From Anomaloglossus baeobatrachus (taxonomy: Eukaryota > Chordata > Amphibia > Anura > Aromobatidae): a stretch of DNA of 64,000 bases. The DNA is taken from the NCBI RefSeq assembly GCF_048569485.1, contig NC_134357.1:474108187-474172186 (forward strand), read 5' to 3'. Both the position numbers and the translations under genes were made by a program. This document shows, one piece after another, positions 45,401-55,751 of the stretch; the first letter of the stretch is position 1, and each line of letters starts with the position of its first letter. A model generated the notes under the pieces. It was not told where the DNA came from and did not search any database. It saw nothing but the letters and a program-made list of their open reading frames with translations.

Positions 45401-45430
45401 ATGGAAGGTGCTCAAAAGGACACAAAAACT

Positions 45431-45614
45431 GTAGTTAATGTTTCATGATTGTTTTCTATGTATGTTTTTCTGTGCGTAATTAAAGTACTTTGACCCTATG
45501 ATGACGAGAACAGCGTTTGTGTCACGTGATGGTTCACAACATAGCTGTTTTGGGACTGTTTCTTTCGAGTGTTGTTATGCCGTTGGATCTTCCCCATCTG
45601 AGGGAAAAAAAAAA
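45431..45614 (+). other. LINE copy III 3' UTR and A tail
   Basis: Non-coding, ending GAGGGAAAAAAAAAAA directly against U2 nt 38-39. The sequence differs from the copy II 3' UTR, so the two LINEs are different subfamilies. Confidence 0.75.
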
Positions 45615-45769
45615 ATCTGTTCTTATCAGTTTAATATCTGATACATCCCCTATCTGGGGACCAAATATTAAATGGATTTTTAGAACAGGGAGATGGAAGA
45701 AGAGCTTGCTCTGTCCACTCCACACATTGACCTGGTATTGCAGTACCTCCAGGACCGGTGCACCCCTTC
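45615..45769 (+). ncRNA. RNU2: U2 snRNA gene, 3' part (nt 38 to end)
   Basis: ATCTGTTCTTATCAGTTTAA through the intact stem TCCCCTATCTGGGGA, AAATGGATTTTTAG (Sm region) and the 3' hairpins to GGACCGGTGCACCCCTTC. It is better preserved than the 30567 copy. It pairs with the 5' part at 31207-31240 as one U2 gene split by LINE copy III. Confidence 0.96.
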
Positions 45770-45777
45770 TTAACCCA

Positions 45778-45792
45778 GTTTCCAAAAGCAGA
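45778..45792 (+). terminator. U2 snRNA 3' box (second unit)
   Basis: GTTTCCAAAAGCAGA, identical to the box at 30729-30743 and at the same distance from the U2 end. Confidence 0.9.
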
Positions 45793-46043
45793 ACTGAATT
45801 CACCTGATTCCTGATTAATGAATTGATTGAAAGCAAACAAGTTAATTTGCTCAATTTGATCAATTAACTTTTTAGACGTTTCCCTCTTTTTTTTCTTTCT
45901 TTTAGAGTTTTTCCTGCATGGTAGAAAGCTGCGCCAAATAGAAAACTCATCTCGACTGAACTTAACCAACTCTGCAATGTCGTGTTGGAGCCATAAATAT
46001 CAGTACCATAGTAGAAAAATTTCATATAAATTTTTATTGAACA
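45793..46043 (+). other. Start of U2 spacer, then unassigned sequence
   Basis: The first about 80 bp match the spacer at 30744-30825 (GAATTCACCTGATT...GAAAGCAAACAAGTT). After about 45870 the U2 spacer is replaced by sequence I cannot assign, which runs into the inverted-repeat element. Confidence 0.65.
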
Positions 46044-47018
46044 TAGATACAAACAGACAAAGTGAGTACAATATTAATAAAAAGTGCATAGTGTAGGACT
46101 GCAAAAAAGAGTCCGTAGGGGGAGAATCATGTCTCCAATAGGATATACAGTGGAACCTTGGATTACGAACATAATTGGTTTTGGGAATGTGCTCTTAAAC
46201 CAAGTTACTCTTATATCAAAGAGAATTTTCTCATAGGAAATAAATGAAATGCAGACAATTCGTTCCACAACCCAAAAATATTTACAGTATTTATACAAAC
46301 TTATTACAGTAATACAAAATAATGTCCTGTATTCACATAAAATTATCACAGTACACTAATAGAAAATACTGTACAGTACAGGAAAAAACACGTAAACCAA
46401 ATTAAAGTGCACATTAGCTTCTAATAGAATTGTTGGTGTGCGGGAGATACAGTATAAGCAATGTGCTGTACTGGTTAGCCAAAAGAAAGTACAATACTGT
46501 ATCCACAAATGCAAATTGATAGACATGCTGTATAGTATATACTGTACTGTACAATGTGATACTATATACAGTAAACAGTACATATGGACAGAAAGTTACC
46601 TCTAGAGCGGGTCAGAACGCTGCGAAAGGACGGAATCGGAAGTGTACACTGTGCGAATTTGCTCCTATTGCAAAGCATTGCTGTTACACCAAGTTACACA
46701 TTTTTAAAAAGCTTTGTTTGTCTTGCAAAACGCTCTCAACCCAAGTTACTCGTAATGTAAAGTTCCACTGTATGTGCACTCTTATGAGGTTATAACAGTG
46801 CCATATACCAACTGGGATCACTATGGGTAAGTGTATTAAATAATGCCTGTATCTATACTTCTATTTAGCAACTACAATTTGTATTATCTACACATATACC
46901 CTATTGGAGACATGATTCTCCCCTATGGACTTTTGGTATTACGCACTTCAGCTTTTTTTGCAGTCCTTCACTATGCACATTTTATTAATGTTGTACTGAT
47001 TTTGTCTGTCTGTATCTA
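46044..47018. mobile_element. Inverted-repeat (foldback) element, unclassified
   Basis: Arms of about 100-120 bp, at 46044-46142 and 46899-47018, are inverted copies: TAGATACAAACAGACAAA...GGAGAATCATGTCTCCAATAGG against CCTATTGGAGACATGATTCTCC...TTTGTCTGTCTGTATCTA. The arm sequence in the outward direction contains ...GTATCTATGTTCAATAAAAATTT at 46024-46050, which resembles a retroelement 3' end, so this could be two facing 3' ends rather than a DNA transposon. A Tigger-like MITE lies between the arms. Confidence 0.6.
46148..46770 (+). mobile_element. Tigger/pogo-like MITE with TA target duplication
   Basis: Left end CAGTGGAACCTTGGATTACG and right end reverse complement CAGTGGAACTTTACATTACG are terminal inverted repeats. 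TA flanks both sides (46146-46147, 46771-46772). The 623-bp interior is AT-rich and non-coding, so it is non-autonomous. Family by terminal sequence and TA duplication. Confidence 0.78.
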
Positions 47019-48440
<1,422 letters not shown>

Positions 48441-48445
48441 TGTGG

Positions 48446-48785
48446 ATGAGTTTTTTACAGCTGTATCAGCAAATGTATGAATCCTTGTTCCCATTTCTCA
48501 CTTGAGTTTACTATGAAGCTCTTTAGGGGTTTTTCCATCCGTTTTTTTCTGCTATTTCATGTGTAGTATCTTCTTATCTATATCATTTGCAACTGAATGG
48601 AATTGATCCCTTTTGGACAATGTGGATTCAGCTGCTGTGACTGCAAGTGTGAGAAGATGCAGAATTGCTATCAGGTGCTATCTATCAGCTTCCACTCCAA
48701 TTTAAGTTACCTGTTTATTACTACCATGCATTGTTTTCGGGTGTTTTCTTTGAGCAATGATGATGTCTTTCCTGATCTGTTGGGT
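48446..48785 (+). repeat. Dispersed repeat shared with 57687-58016
   Basis: From GTTTTTTACAGCTGTATCAGC to CTTTCCTGATCTGTT, about 85-90% alike by eye with 57687-58016. It directly follows the retrocopy, so it may be that gene's 3' UTR present twice. Non-coding. Confidence 0.75.
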
Positions 48786-49316
48786 CCCTCTCCTGGAGGA
48801 AGAGTTTGCTTGCTTTTGGACTTTCAAAAAGAGAGGTCATGATAGACATTTAGCTTCTGAGCCCTATTGGGGACAGCCATGGGTGATGAATGTGTTGCAA
48901 ACTGCTGTGAAGAATGATACTGCAACATAAGTTATGTATAATTCTAAGAATGGGCAGTAGATAAAATGACTTTAACCATACTTAAACGGCTAATCGGGAA
49001 AAGAAAAATTGTAAAAAGCCCTCTCAGAGAGACCCTCTCTAACTTTTGTTAGTAAGCTTTTCTGTACTTTGACTGTTGACTTGTTTTTCCGTTTGAACAG
49101 TGCACAACATGCAGAGACGAACTCTGGCGTGTCACAATGCCCCCCGCTGACATCACAATAGCACTGCTGCCTATAAAGCCAGTTGCGCAGCAGAAGTTGC
49201 TCTTTGGGTGTGTTGGTAGGCTAGTGGAAAGAGGGGGAAATCACTTTTTTTCCCGGGTGGCCGGGGGATGACAGGGGAAGGGATGCTGGTGGTGGGAGGG
49301 GTGCAGAGGGCCGGGA
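48786..49316. other. Unassigned, leading into the U2 upstream region
   Basis: Includes CTATAAAGCCAGTT at about 49172 and a G-rich stretch at 49255-49316. The right part may be an extended U2 spacer not present at 30744-31206. No coding sense. Confidence 0.35.
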
Positions 49317-49697
49317 TTGGGGGCTGGCAGGGGAAGGGAAAAGATTATGGTTTGGGGATGGTGGAAGGGCTTCTTTCTACGGGTAAGGATGGCAAAGGGC
49401 GCCAGTAAAGGAAAGTCGGGCAGCCTGTTTTGTCCTGTCTTTTTGCATCATGAATTGGAAAGACTGCAAGGGGGAGGGGAGGTGCATGTGCCCAAAAGGA
49501 GGAGTTATTCAGATTCATTGCAGTGGGCGGCGGCTGCAAAACACACCATTCTTCTTATTTTGGCTCTGCAAAACAGCCTTTTCAAGGGCTGTCTTGGGTG
49601 ACAAAATGTCTTCTGTAGGCGTGGGTTTGTCTCAATCTCCCTAAGATGTGGCCAGCATAGGCCAGGGTGCTACCCAAGACCGAAACCAATTCGGGTT
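49317..49697 (+). promoter_or_regulatory. U2 gene upstream control region (third unit)
   Basis: Aligned along its length with 30823-31206: GGGGCTGG...GGAAGGG, TTTGCATCATGAATTG, GGAGGGGAGGTGC, CAGTGGGCGGCGGCTGCAAA, TCTCAATCTCCCTAAGATGT and CGAAACCAATTCGGGTT directly before the U2 start. Shared position and conservation support snRNA promoter elements (distal octamer/GC boxes, proximal element at about -60). Confidence 0.75.
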
Positions 49698-49734
49698 ATC
49701 GCTTCTCGGCCTTTTGGCTAAGATCAAGTGTAGT
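49698..49734 (+). ncRNA. RNU2: U2 snRNA gene, 5' part (nt 1-37)
   Basis: ATCGCTTCTCGG to AAGTGTAGT, a perfect match to U2 nt 1-37. It is interrupted by a 180-bp insert, after which U2 resumes at nt 38, so no U2 bases are lost at this junction. Confidence 0.96.
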
Positions 49735-49914
49735 TTCGGAGGACGCTACCTTGGTCGGTGCTGGAAGGTGCCTGGGATTGCACGACTGCCGGCCTTGGGG
49801 GAGTGTGCGCGCCTTCTGTTGACACATAGCCCTCTTGTACCTGGACGGTTCCCAGGCAATGGGAGGCGATCACCTTTGTTATTTTGAAGTCCTACCGATA
49901 AACAGAAAAAAAAA
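49735..49914 (+). mobile_element. 180-bp insert with A tail at the LINE target site in U2
   Basis: Lies exactly between U2 nt 37 and 38. It ends AACAGAAAAAAAAA, as expected for a target-primed insertion in the same orientation as the LINEs. There is no ORF and I find no clear pol III A or B box. CTGGAAGGTG is shared with the LINE copy III 5' UTR (31370 region), so it could be an internally deleted LINE or an unrelated SINE using the LINE machinery. Confidence 0.7.
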
Positions 49915-50001
49915 ATCTGTTCTTATCAGTTTAATATCTGATACGTCCCCTATCTGGGGACCATATATTAAATGGATTTTTAGAACAGGGAGATGGAAGA
50001 A
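49915..50001 (+). ncRNA. RNU2: U2 snRNA gene, middle part (nt 38 to about 124), 3' end lost
   Basis: ATCTGTTCTTATCAGTTT through CCCCTATCTGGGGACC, AAATGGATTTTTAG and GGGAGATGGAAGA, then replaced by AAACAGAAAAAAAAATTG. The second AACAG-A(n) tail matches the tail of the 180-bp insert. The 3' hairpins of U2 are absent. Confidence 0.93.
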
Positions 50002-50029
50002 AACAGAAAAAAAAATTGTTTAGGTTCAG
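50002..50029 (+). other. Short A-tailed remnant
   Basis: AAACAGAAAAAAAAA followed by TTGTTTAGGTTCAG. It looks like the tail of a second insertion or a template switch. Too short to classify. Confidence 0.4.
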
Positions 50030-50238
50030 TTCACCTTTTTATTAGCTGTGGCCGATTTAGAAGATCAGTGCACAAAAAGTCAGCGGGCCGGTTCCCGGGA
50101 GTTCAAGCAGAGAAAGGATATTAGTCCAGCACCTGAAGGCAGGTTATTCCAGTTCTAAAATTTCAAGGACTTGATAAAATCATTATGGTTTTATTGGTGT
50201 ATTAAAATACAAAAGGTTAAAATCATTGCGTCTTACGC

Positions 50239-50265
50239 GTTTCAAGCCTACACAAGGCTCTTACT
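50239..50265 (-). ncRNA. Hammerhead-like relic (minus strand)
   Basis: Minus strand: GAGTAAG, then stem AGCCT/AGGCT with loop TGTGT, then TGAAAC, GC, GTA. The GAAAC side and stem II are good; the CUGANGA side is degenerate. The same motif occurs at 55961-55987. Confidence 0.4.
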
Positions 50266-50925
50266 CATAGCATAACAAAAATGAACAGAGTAAAACATTT
50301 TATACACTCCACCAAAAGATAGACATCACCCCACCTCTAATTAATTGATCCATGCAACTAGGCAAATTGCCTGGGCGTGAACACATTACACACTTTATAT
50401 ATTCATGAAAAAAGAGCTCCAATGCCAGAAAAAAAGGCTATATATATATATATATACTCTTCTCTGGGTCATTGCTTACTGTTAGCCTGTAGACCACTTC
50501 TGGGTCACGATCTGTGGGGATACAGAGCAGAGTGACGGCGGCAGCTCCCAGTGTCGTGTAAGTCGGCGGGATGATCCCCAGCACCCGGAGGCAGCGGCAT
50601 GCGGTGGAGGAACAGGACGCAGGTCGGTGTGCTGTTGAGAACCGTGTGGAGCCTCTTTGCAGGTGGCGTGGAGGATCGAGAATTCGATCTGTGGTGGTGG
50701 TAGTGGCCCCAGGCTCCGGTGTGGCTGCAGGCTTGCCTTCTACAGTGACTCAGGAGGTGGAGGACACGGACAGTTCAGCGGATGACCAACAGGATGACCC
50801 TGTCGCAGCTAGTCTAAGAAACGCTCCGAGGCAGCATGGTAAGGAGACAGCGATTGTGTTACGGTTGCTGTGGTACTGGAGACTATGTTTGGATTTCTTG
50901 CTACTGCACATGTGCAATCGCAAGA

Positions 50926-51084
50926 GCCATTGCACATGTGCGGGTGACATCATCGCTGACACGAGGTCACATGTCTCTGACACCTTTTAAGCTGATTGGC
51001 CGCTGGTCATGTGCTTGTGACACGTGGTCACATGTCTCTGACACCTTCTAAGCTGATTGGCCGCAGGTCATGTGCTTGTGACAC
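50926..51084 (+). repeat. Tandem repeats of about 61 bp at the edge of the direct repeat
   Basis: Units of GGTCACATGTCTCTGACACC then AAGCTGATTGGCCG then GGTCATGTGCTTGTGACAC. The left copy has about two units; the right locus continues with a third diverged unit after 56806. Confidence 0.8.
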
Positions 51085-51195
51085 CAACGTGATGTCTCCG
51101 ATTATGCCAGTAAGAGGGTATTTAGATGGCAGTTTAAAACTGGGCCATTTAAAAGAGGTAGACCAAAAACTGGATCAATTTCATCGGCGACCACA

Positions 51196-53643
51196 ATGAG
51201 TGAAGTGGACCAGTCAGAGGATGAATTACCATCTGGAAGTACTATAAACACAAGATCGGGAGGTACTAGAAAAATAAATTTTCCCCAACAAGCGGTGAAG
51301 GAGAGGACCGACCAATTCAAGGTAATACATTTATCTGACCATGTTCTATCGGAGGTCCAGATCCGGCTGCTTGGTAGGGGCCTATCCTTCGCCCCTACCA
51401 TGCAGCTGGATACATTTACCGCTATAAAAGATGTACATTTATTTGCCCGAAAACTATTGTTCAAACGAATTTTTGCACAACCTGTTACAGGGGGGCCCAC
51501 CGAAGTGGAAAGGGAGGAGAAGGCATTGGAGGCCTTGGCCGAGGAATCCATGGGGACCAATATAATTAAGTTTCCTGTCCACCTTTACTTAAAATCTAAG
51601 AAATTTCCATCCCTCAGTATATGCCCTGCATTAGATGCTTTTGTGAGGATGGTTACGAAAGACATTGAAGAGTTAAATTCAAAACCTAAATGGACTTCCA
51701 ATTTGAGTTCGGATGAACGGGGAGCCCTGGAAGAAATGAAAAAATGGACTGATGTCCAATTTAAGCCAGCTGACAAGGGTGGCAACCTTGTCATCCGGCC
51801 TAATACTTTATACGAAAGGGAAACCAATAGACAGCTGGGTGATCAAACGTGTTATAGAAAGTTGTATGTTGATCCAATACAGGCATTTCAAAAGGAATTG
51901 GTGGCAATCCTTGATGATGCCCACCAGAGGGGTATCATCCCAAAGAAACTCTTAGATTGCCTCCTAATTAAACATCCTAAGATGCCTACTTTCTATATGA
52001 TCCCCAAGCTGCATAAAAGTTGTTCCAATCCTCCTGGGCGCCCCATAGTGTCCGGTATTGATGGGTTATGTGAGGGGGTCTGCCAGATGTTAGACTTCTA
52101 TTTGAAGCCTCTGGCGGCCTCCCTCCCATCATACATAAAGGACACTACGGAGGCCCTCAGGAGGTTGGACAACATTACTATGGATCCGGGGACCATCATG
52201 GTGACTATGGACGTTGAGAGTTTATATACGTCTATTGGTCACCATGATGGTCTCCGAGCGGCAACCTTGTTCCTTACATCAAGTAATCTCGACAGGGCTC
52301 TTGTGGATCTGTTACTCATATTATTGGAATATGTCCTAACACATAATGTGTTCACTTTTGGGGGATCTGTCTACATTCAGAGGCGGGGCACAGCCATGGG
52401 CGCGGCTTGTGCCCCGGCCTATGCAAATCTGTTTTTAGGGGCATGGGAGAGGCAGATCTTCCTCACGGAGCCAGACGTTGATATTTGTAACGTGCACAGT
52501 TGGATAAGATATATCGACGACGTCTGGTTTCTGTGGGAGGGATCTACCATGGACCTAGACAGATTTGTAGGCAGACTCAACCAAAATTCGATCAATGTCT
52601 TTCTAACGTATAAAAGTGGCCGGGAAATGGACTTTTTGGACATTAAAATTACAGTAACTGAGAATGGTACCCTGGATACGGAAGTATACAGAAAACCTAC
52701 GGCAACTAATGCATTCCTTCACGCTAAGTCATCACATACTCCCACCACCATTAGGAGCATTCTAGTAGCCCAGTTTCCTAGAGCCAGGAGGATTTGTTCA
52801 GCCGAGGCGGCTTATTCTAAAAAGGCTGAGGACTTAACAGATAGATTTTTACATCGGGGTTATAGTCGGAGAATGATTAAACGTGGTATAGATCGGGCAA
52901 ATTCCCACACTAGAAATTCTCTACTATATCCCAACTATCTGCAACCTAGCCCCCATAAAGAGGAAGGGGTAAGGTTGATTACAACATACAATAAGCGGTG
53001 GAAAGATCTGGGAGGGATTCTCAGGAAACATTGGGATATCCTGAAAACCGACCCGATTTTGTGTAAAAACGTGTCACCACACCCACTTATAACAGCAAGA
53101 AGGACTAGGAATATTAAGGACCATTTGGTCCACAGTCACTATGGATCTGGGAAGAATAATCAAAATAGAACAAGTGTTAACGGCTTCTTCCCTTGCGGCC
53201 TAAGCAAGGCATGCGCAAACATGCGCAAGGCAAAAACTTTCAGGGGCACAAAAAGTAATAAAGATTATGACATCAGGTTATATTTAAGCTGTAGCTCAAA
53301 AGCCGTGGTTTACCAGGCCTCGTGTCCATGCGAGTTGCATTATATTGGCATGACTACCCGAGAACTTAGGATTCGGGTAGGAGAACACGTCAGGGACATC
53401 AAAAATTCTAAAGAGGCTCAGAGTAATGAAAAATTAAAAACAATACCACGCCATTTCAAGGAATTCCACAACTCTGACTCAAGGGGTCTTAGAGTTAAAG
53501 CAATAGATCAGATCAAGGTGGATGTGCGTGGAGGGGATGTTGGTAAGATCTTGGCCCAACTTGAGAGCCGGTGGATATACCGGCTGGGCACAGTATCCCC
53601 ACACGGCTTGAATGAGTCATTCGGCTTTGGCGCTTTTCTTTGA
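51196..53643 (+). CDS. Penelope-like element protein: reverse transcriptase + GIY-YIG endonuclease, intact 815 aa
   Basis: Telomerase-related RT with a C-terminal nuclease; it copies PLE RNA and nicks target DNA. ATG 51196 (MSEVDQSEDELPSG) is the first in a frame that stays open to TGA 53641. Positions: N-terminal domain with VIHLSDHVLSEVQIRLLGRG (about 35-55); KPADKGGNLVIRP near 190; FYMIPKLHKSCSNPPGRPIVSG near 265-290; VTMDVESLYTSI near 335; RRGTAMGAACAPAYANLF near 396; catalytic RYIDDVWFLW near 437; thumb EVYRKPTATNAFLH near 496. A Cys pair region (CGLSKAC) lies near 667. The GIY-YIG domain is at 700-735 (VVYQASCPC, YIGMTTRELRIRVGEH) with the distal LESRWIYRLG near 788. All catalytic residues appear kept. 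Length is normal for an athena/Poseidon-type PLE protein. Confidence 0.95.
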   Translation: MSEVDQSEDELPSGSTINTRSGGTRKINFPQQAVKERTDQFKVIHLSDHVLSEVQIRLLGRGLSFAPTMQLDTFTAIKDVHLFARKLLFKRIFAQPVTGGPTEVEREEKALEALAEESMGTNIIKFPVHLYLKSKKFPSLSICPALDAFVRMVTKDIEELNSKPKWTSNLSSDERGALEEMKKWTDVQFKPADKGGNLVIRPNTLYERETNRQLGDQTCYRKLYVDPIQAFQKELVAILDDAHQRGIIPKKLLDCLLIKHPKMPTFYMIPKLHKSCSNPPGRPIVSGIDGLCEGVCQMLDFYLKPLAASLPSYIKDTTEALRRLDNITMDPGTIMVTMDVESLYTSIGHHDGLRAATLFLTSSNLDRALVDLLLILLEYVLTHNVFTFGGSVYIQRRGTAMGAACAPAYANLFLGAWERQIFLTEPDVDICNVHSWIRYIDDVWFLWEGSTMDLDRFVGRLNQNSINVFLTYKSGREMDFLDIKITVTENGTLDTEVYRKPTATNAFLHAKSSHTPTTIRSILVAQFPRARRICSAEAAYSKKAEDLTDRFLHRGYSRRMIKRGIDRANSHTRNSLLYPNYLQPSPHKEEGVRLITTYNKRWKDLGGILRKHWDILKTDPILCKNVSPHPLITARRTRNIKDHLVHSHYGSGKNNQNRTSVNGFFPCGLSKACANMRKAKTFRGTKSNKDYDIRLYLSCSSKAVVYQASCPCELHYIGMTTRELRIRVGEHVRDIKNSKEAQSNEKLKTIPRHFKEFHNSDSRGLRVKAIDQIKVDVRGGDVGKILAQLESRWIYRLGTVSPHGLNESFGFGAFL

Positions 53644-54750
53644 AGTATAAATTGTGTCGGAAATGTTTTTTATGTTTATATTTTAAGCGTTTTTTTAATA
53701 ATTAAAAGATCTAACACAGGGTTAAAATTGGTGTTCTAGTAGGGTGTACTAACATATTCTCTCTTCTCCATTTGAGCTTTTCAGAACGTATAGATTTGGG
53801 CTATGAATATCCTTGAGGAGGAGAGAGGAGGCTGGCAAATGGCGAACTATTACCATCAAAGAAAGGAGAAAAATGATGAATGGAGTATGGATACGAATAA
53901 TGAAATAAGAACTAAGAATGAAATACGTCATTTAAGATCCGCATGGGGACATTTTTGTCTTGGAATAACTATGCTGGATGTGATGGACATTATTCATATA
54001 CCTTTAAATGTTATTTGGAAGATAGTATTAATTTATGAGTATGGGGCATATTGTGTTTTATGTAATTATACCTAATATCTTTTGCTTAACGGTAATAGGC
54101 ATGGGAAATATGTGATCTTGTCATCTGATATATGGTATAGCTGGTTTGGATTGCATGTGGCATATATGTATATATATATAGGCATTCATTTCTAATGTAT
54201 GCACGGTGATCTGGGAGATACCCCTATAAAAGTAAAATATTGGATAATACGGTTAATATTATATGGATGGATCGGTATGGATTGACTTTCCCCGTGGTGC
54301 ACTTGTAATATTAAAATAATGGTGGTGAGTTCCGTGCGGGCGACTTAATCCATATAGGTATCCATGATGCCCTAAAGGAAAGCCTGCTATTTACTAACCA
54401 GAGGCCTGCAAACACTTGCAGGATATTGGTGGTTATGTCGCAGTGGTAAACGCATGCTGTACGCGGCAATGCCGGGCAGTGGATGAGCGATGTCTATGTA
54501 CGGCCGAGGCGTTGGTGTGCTGCGCATGCGCGGCGGCTCTGGCATCGCGTTGCCATGGCCGCGGCGGTGGGCGGCTTGCTGACGCGGCCGGAACTGACAT
54601 CGCATCATTTATGTACATCCTTCTGCCATGGCGGCGCCCACGTCAGGAAAGCATGTGTTTGGCCGGCGGCATGCTGTCACACCTGGTAATTGTTAAGCAT
54701 TACATTTAGTATTTATAGACCTTATGGCCCCACAGTTAGTACACCTGCCT
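53644..54750 (+). other. PLE 2 3' region, AT-rich then GC-rich
   Basis: Non-coding. A short frame at 53803-54075 has no support. A CpG-rich segment (54410-54660, with GCATGCGC and CCGCGGCGG) precedes the hammerhead-like motif and could act as promoter sequence for a downstream tandem unit; that is inference. Confidence 0.6.
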
Positions 54751-54751
54751 C

Positions 54752-54778
54752 CCGAAGAAGCAGCACGTGAAACGCGTT
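54752..54778 (+). ncRNA. Hammerhead-like motif in the PLE 2 3' region
   Basis: CCGAAGA (54752-54758, one change from CUGANGA), AGCAGCACGT as a weak stem II, GAAAC (54769-54773), GC, GTT (54776-54778). The GAAAC-GC-GTT part fits a 2-bp stem III and an allowed H17. The U-to-C change in the core suggests loss of activity. Confidence 0.5.
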
Positions 54779-55751
54779 GAGGTTGGTGGCTATGGGCGTA
54801 TGATTCCAGCATCTGTCAGGTCTGTGACTAGCCCTTGTATTAATGTATAATAGTGTGAATGCAATTGGATGGCTGAGGGGTTGGTCTCTATGTACGAAGA
54901 GCTAAAATAAAGGACAAATATGACTATACAATCCTGATCTTGGTTGGGCACGAGATATCCTTGTTATACATGTACACCCAGGATGTATGGTGATAGTTGT
55001 ACCTTCCCCTTGGCTGCCTTCTGTTGTCAGTAATGAAATTGATCACGGGCTGGTAACAGAGAGGATTGCCATTATGTTTCTCTGCTCATCCAATATGAGA
55101 CCCTATTATTATGGTGGAGTGATATTTACTATATAATAGCACTTTGGCTTAGATCTGTCTTTCTGCCAATGGTAGGTTGCTTATGCGGGTGAACAGATGA
55201 ATACTAAATAACTAATGATAAGGACATACCTCTATAACAGCCTGTATTTCAGATAAAATTAATCATTGGCTGATAACAGAGAGGATGTTCTGTTATTGAT
55301 TTCTCTACTCACCTACATGAGACCCCAAGGTTGTGGTCGAGTGATATTTATTATTATATATGGTACTTTTTGTATCTAAATTGGCATTCTCCCACGGCCA
55401 GTGTGTGTGGCTCATCTAGGTGAGTGAGTGGAGATAAAGATCAATGAATATTTTTGTAACAGCCCCTGCCTGGATTTGTTAGTATTTAAAATACATTCAT
55501 ACTTACTAAGTGGATTTGGACACATGTCCTGTTAAAATTTTGACATAATTGGTTTCAGATGGGAATTGATATGCCACTTCTCCCCCTTGTGTAGGGGAGA
55601 CGCATTTGTGATTTCCACAGCTCTTATTTGTCGCCAAGTTATGACTTTGTTGTTACTTTTTTGGTTTTAATGATGTATCAATAAAGTAAATTTTATGACA
55701 TATAAGCATCATAGTGGTTCTTACGGTTGGTCTAGGACTACAAGTGGTTTC
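54779..55751 (+). other. PLE 2 3' tail with two imperfect repeats
   Basis: Non-coding. CTGRTAACAGAGAGGAT...GAGTGATATTTA occurs twice, about 210 bp apart (55050 and 55268). A late CAATAAAGTAAATTTTATGACAT lies at 55679, just before the direct repeat begins. Confidence 0.6.

Larger units (their letters stand above)
41580..45430 (+). pseudogene. Tx1-type ORF2 of LINE copy III: endonuclease, RT, C-terminal cysteine cluster
   Basis: Starts MVFTLVSQNGRVFKNKFRRA. Endonuclease pieces are DVDIFCLQECG, NRNDGSG, ICVINVYAPVNKNERKC, VVIVGDMNIDVWKM, SRLDYCFISK and SDHVCMSCEL. The linker reads YEKWWEYKNAFGDICVWWDWLKK. RT motifs are EKCSRLFFKKVFGN, LNKTPGEDGLPVELYRVI, LKNWRPITLLNCDYKVYGKLL, LSGVRQGCPLSPVVFICAIEPL and the catalytic box as YMND at 44107-44118 (aspartate lost). 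The thumb follows (FKVNWEKSECKSF, LGILFSEKLDRNESWDK). The C-terminus is CPRDNCGGRESVLHLFWNC near 45055. A 502-bp insert splits the endonuclease at 41901-42402. Several other frame breaks exist. Confidence 0.87.
31241..45614 (+). mobile_element. Tx1-group (Keno-like) LINE copy III, both ends in U2
   Basis: Its left end adjoins U2 nt 34 (31240) and its right A tail adjoins U2 nt 38 (45615), so the whole element is bounded. Order: 5' UTR 31241-31442, ORF1 31443-32455 continuing at 41111-41396, ORF2 from about 41580 to 45430, 3' UTR to 45614. It is split by a PLE (32456-41096) with a 14-bp duplication and by a 502-bp insert (41901-42402) with a 14-bp duplication. Removing both would leave about 5.2 kb. 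Both ORFs have frame breaks. Confidence 0.88.
50030..51084 (-). repeat. 1,055-bp direct repeat, left copy (contains an inverted PLE-type 3' end)
   Basis: About 99% alike by eye with 55752-56806, in the same orientation. On the minus strand its terminus reads ...CACAGCTAATAAAAAGGTGAA, with a hammerhead-like GAAAC region further in, a TA microsatellite at 50440-50457 and a GC-rich portion, which is the same order of parts as the 3' region of the plus-strand PLE at 53644-55751. Open frames across it (e.g. 50571-50990) have no family resemblance. It may be a PLE pseudo-LTR or an inverted PLE 3' end. Confidence 0.8.
51085..55751 (+). mobile_element. Penelope-like element 2, coding region intact
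   Basis: The body lies between the two 1,055-bp direct repeats: 111-bp leader, one 815-codon ORF, then a 2.1-kb 3' region. The intact frame and the near-identity of the flanking repeats indicate a recent insertion. PLEs often carry terminal pseudo-LTRs produced by tandem insertion with 5' truncation of one unit. The 3' region here has the order AT-rich, GC-rich island (54410-54660), hammerhead-like motif (54752), AATAAA-like signal (54906). Confidence 0.85.

Noticed and set aside
49750-49800. Resemblance of GGTGCCTGGGATTGCACGACTGCC in the 180-bp insert to the 3' end of U12 snRNA
   Set aside because: The match is short and gapped with no other U12 feature; most likely chance.
50571-50990. A 139-codon frame repeated nearly identically at 56293-56712
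   Set aside because: Both lie in the 1,055-bp direct repeat, so conservation reflects recent duplication; the peptide has no recognisable domain.
53803-54075. A 90-codon frame after the intact PLE gene
   Set aside because: No similarity to the other PLE copy's 3' region or to any family I know; AT-rich sequence produces such frames.
54387-54709. CpG-rich region that could be a gene promoter
   Set aside because: It lies within the PLE 3' region in the position where related PLE tails also have a GC-rich block; no gene follows.
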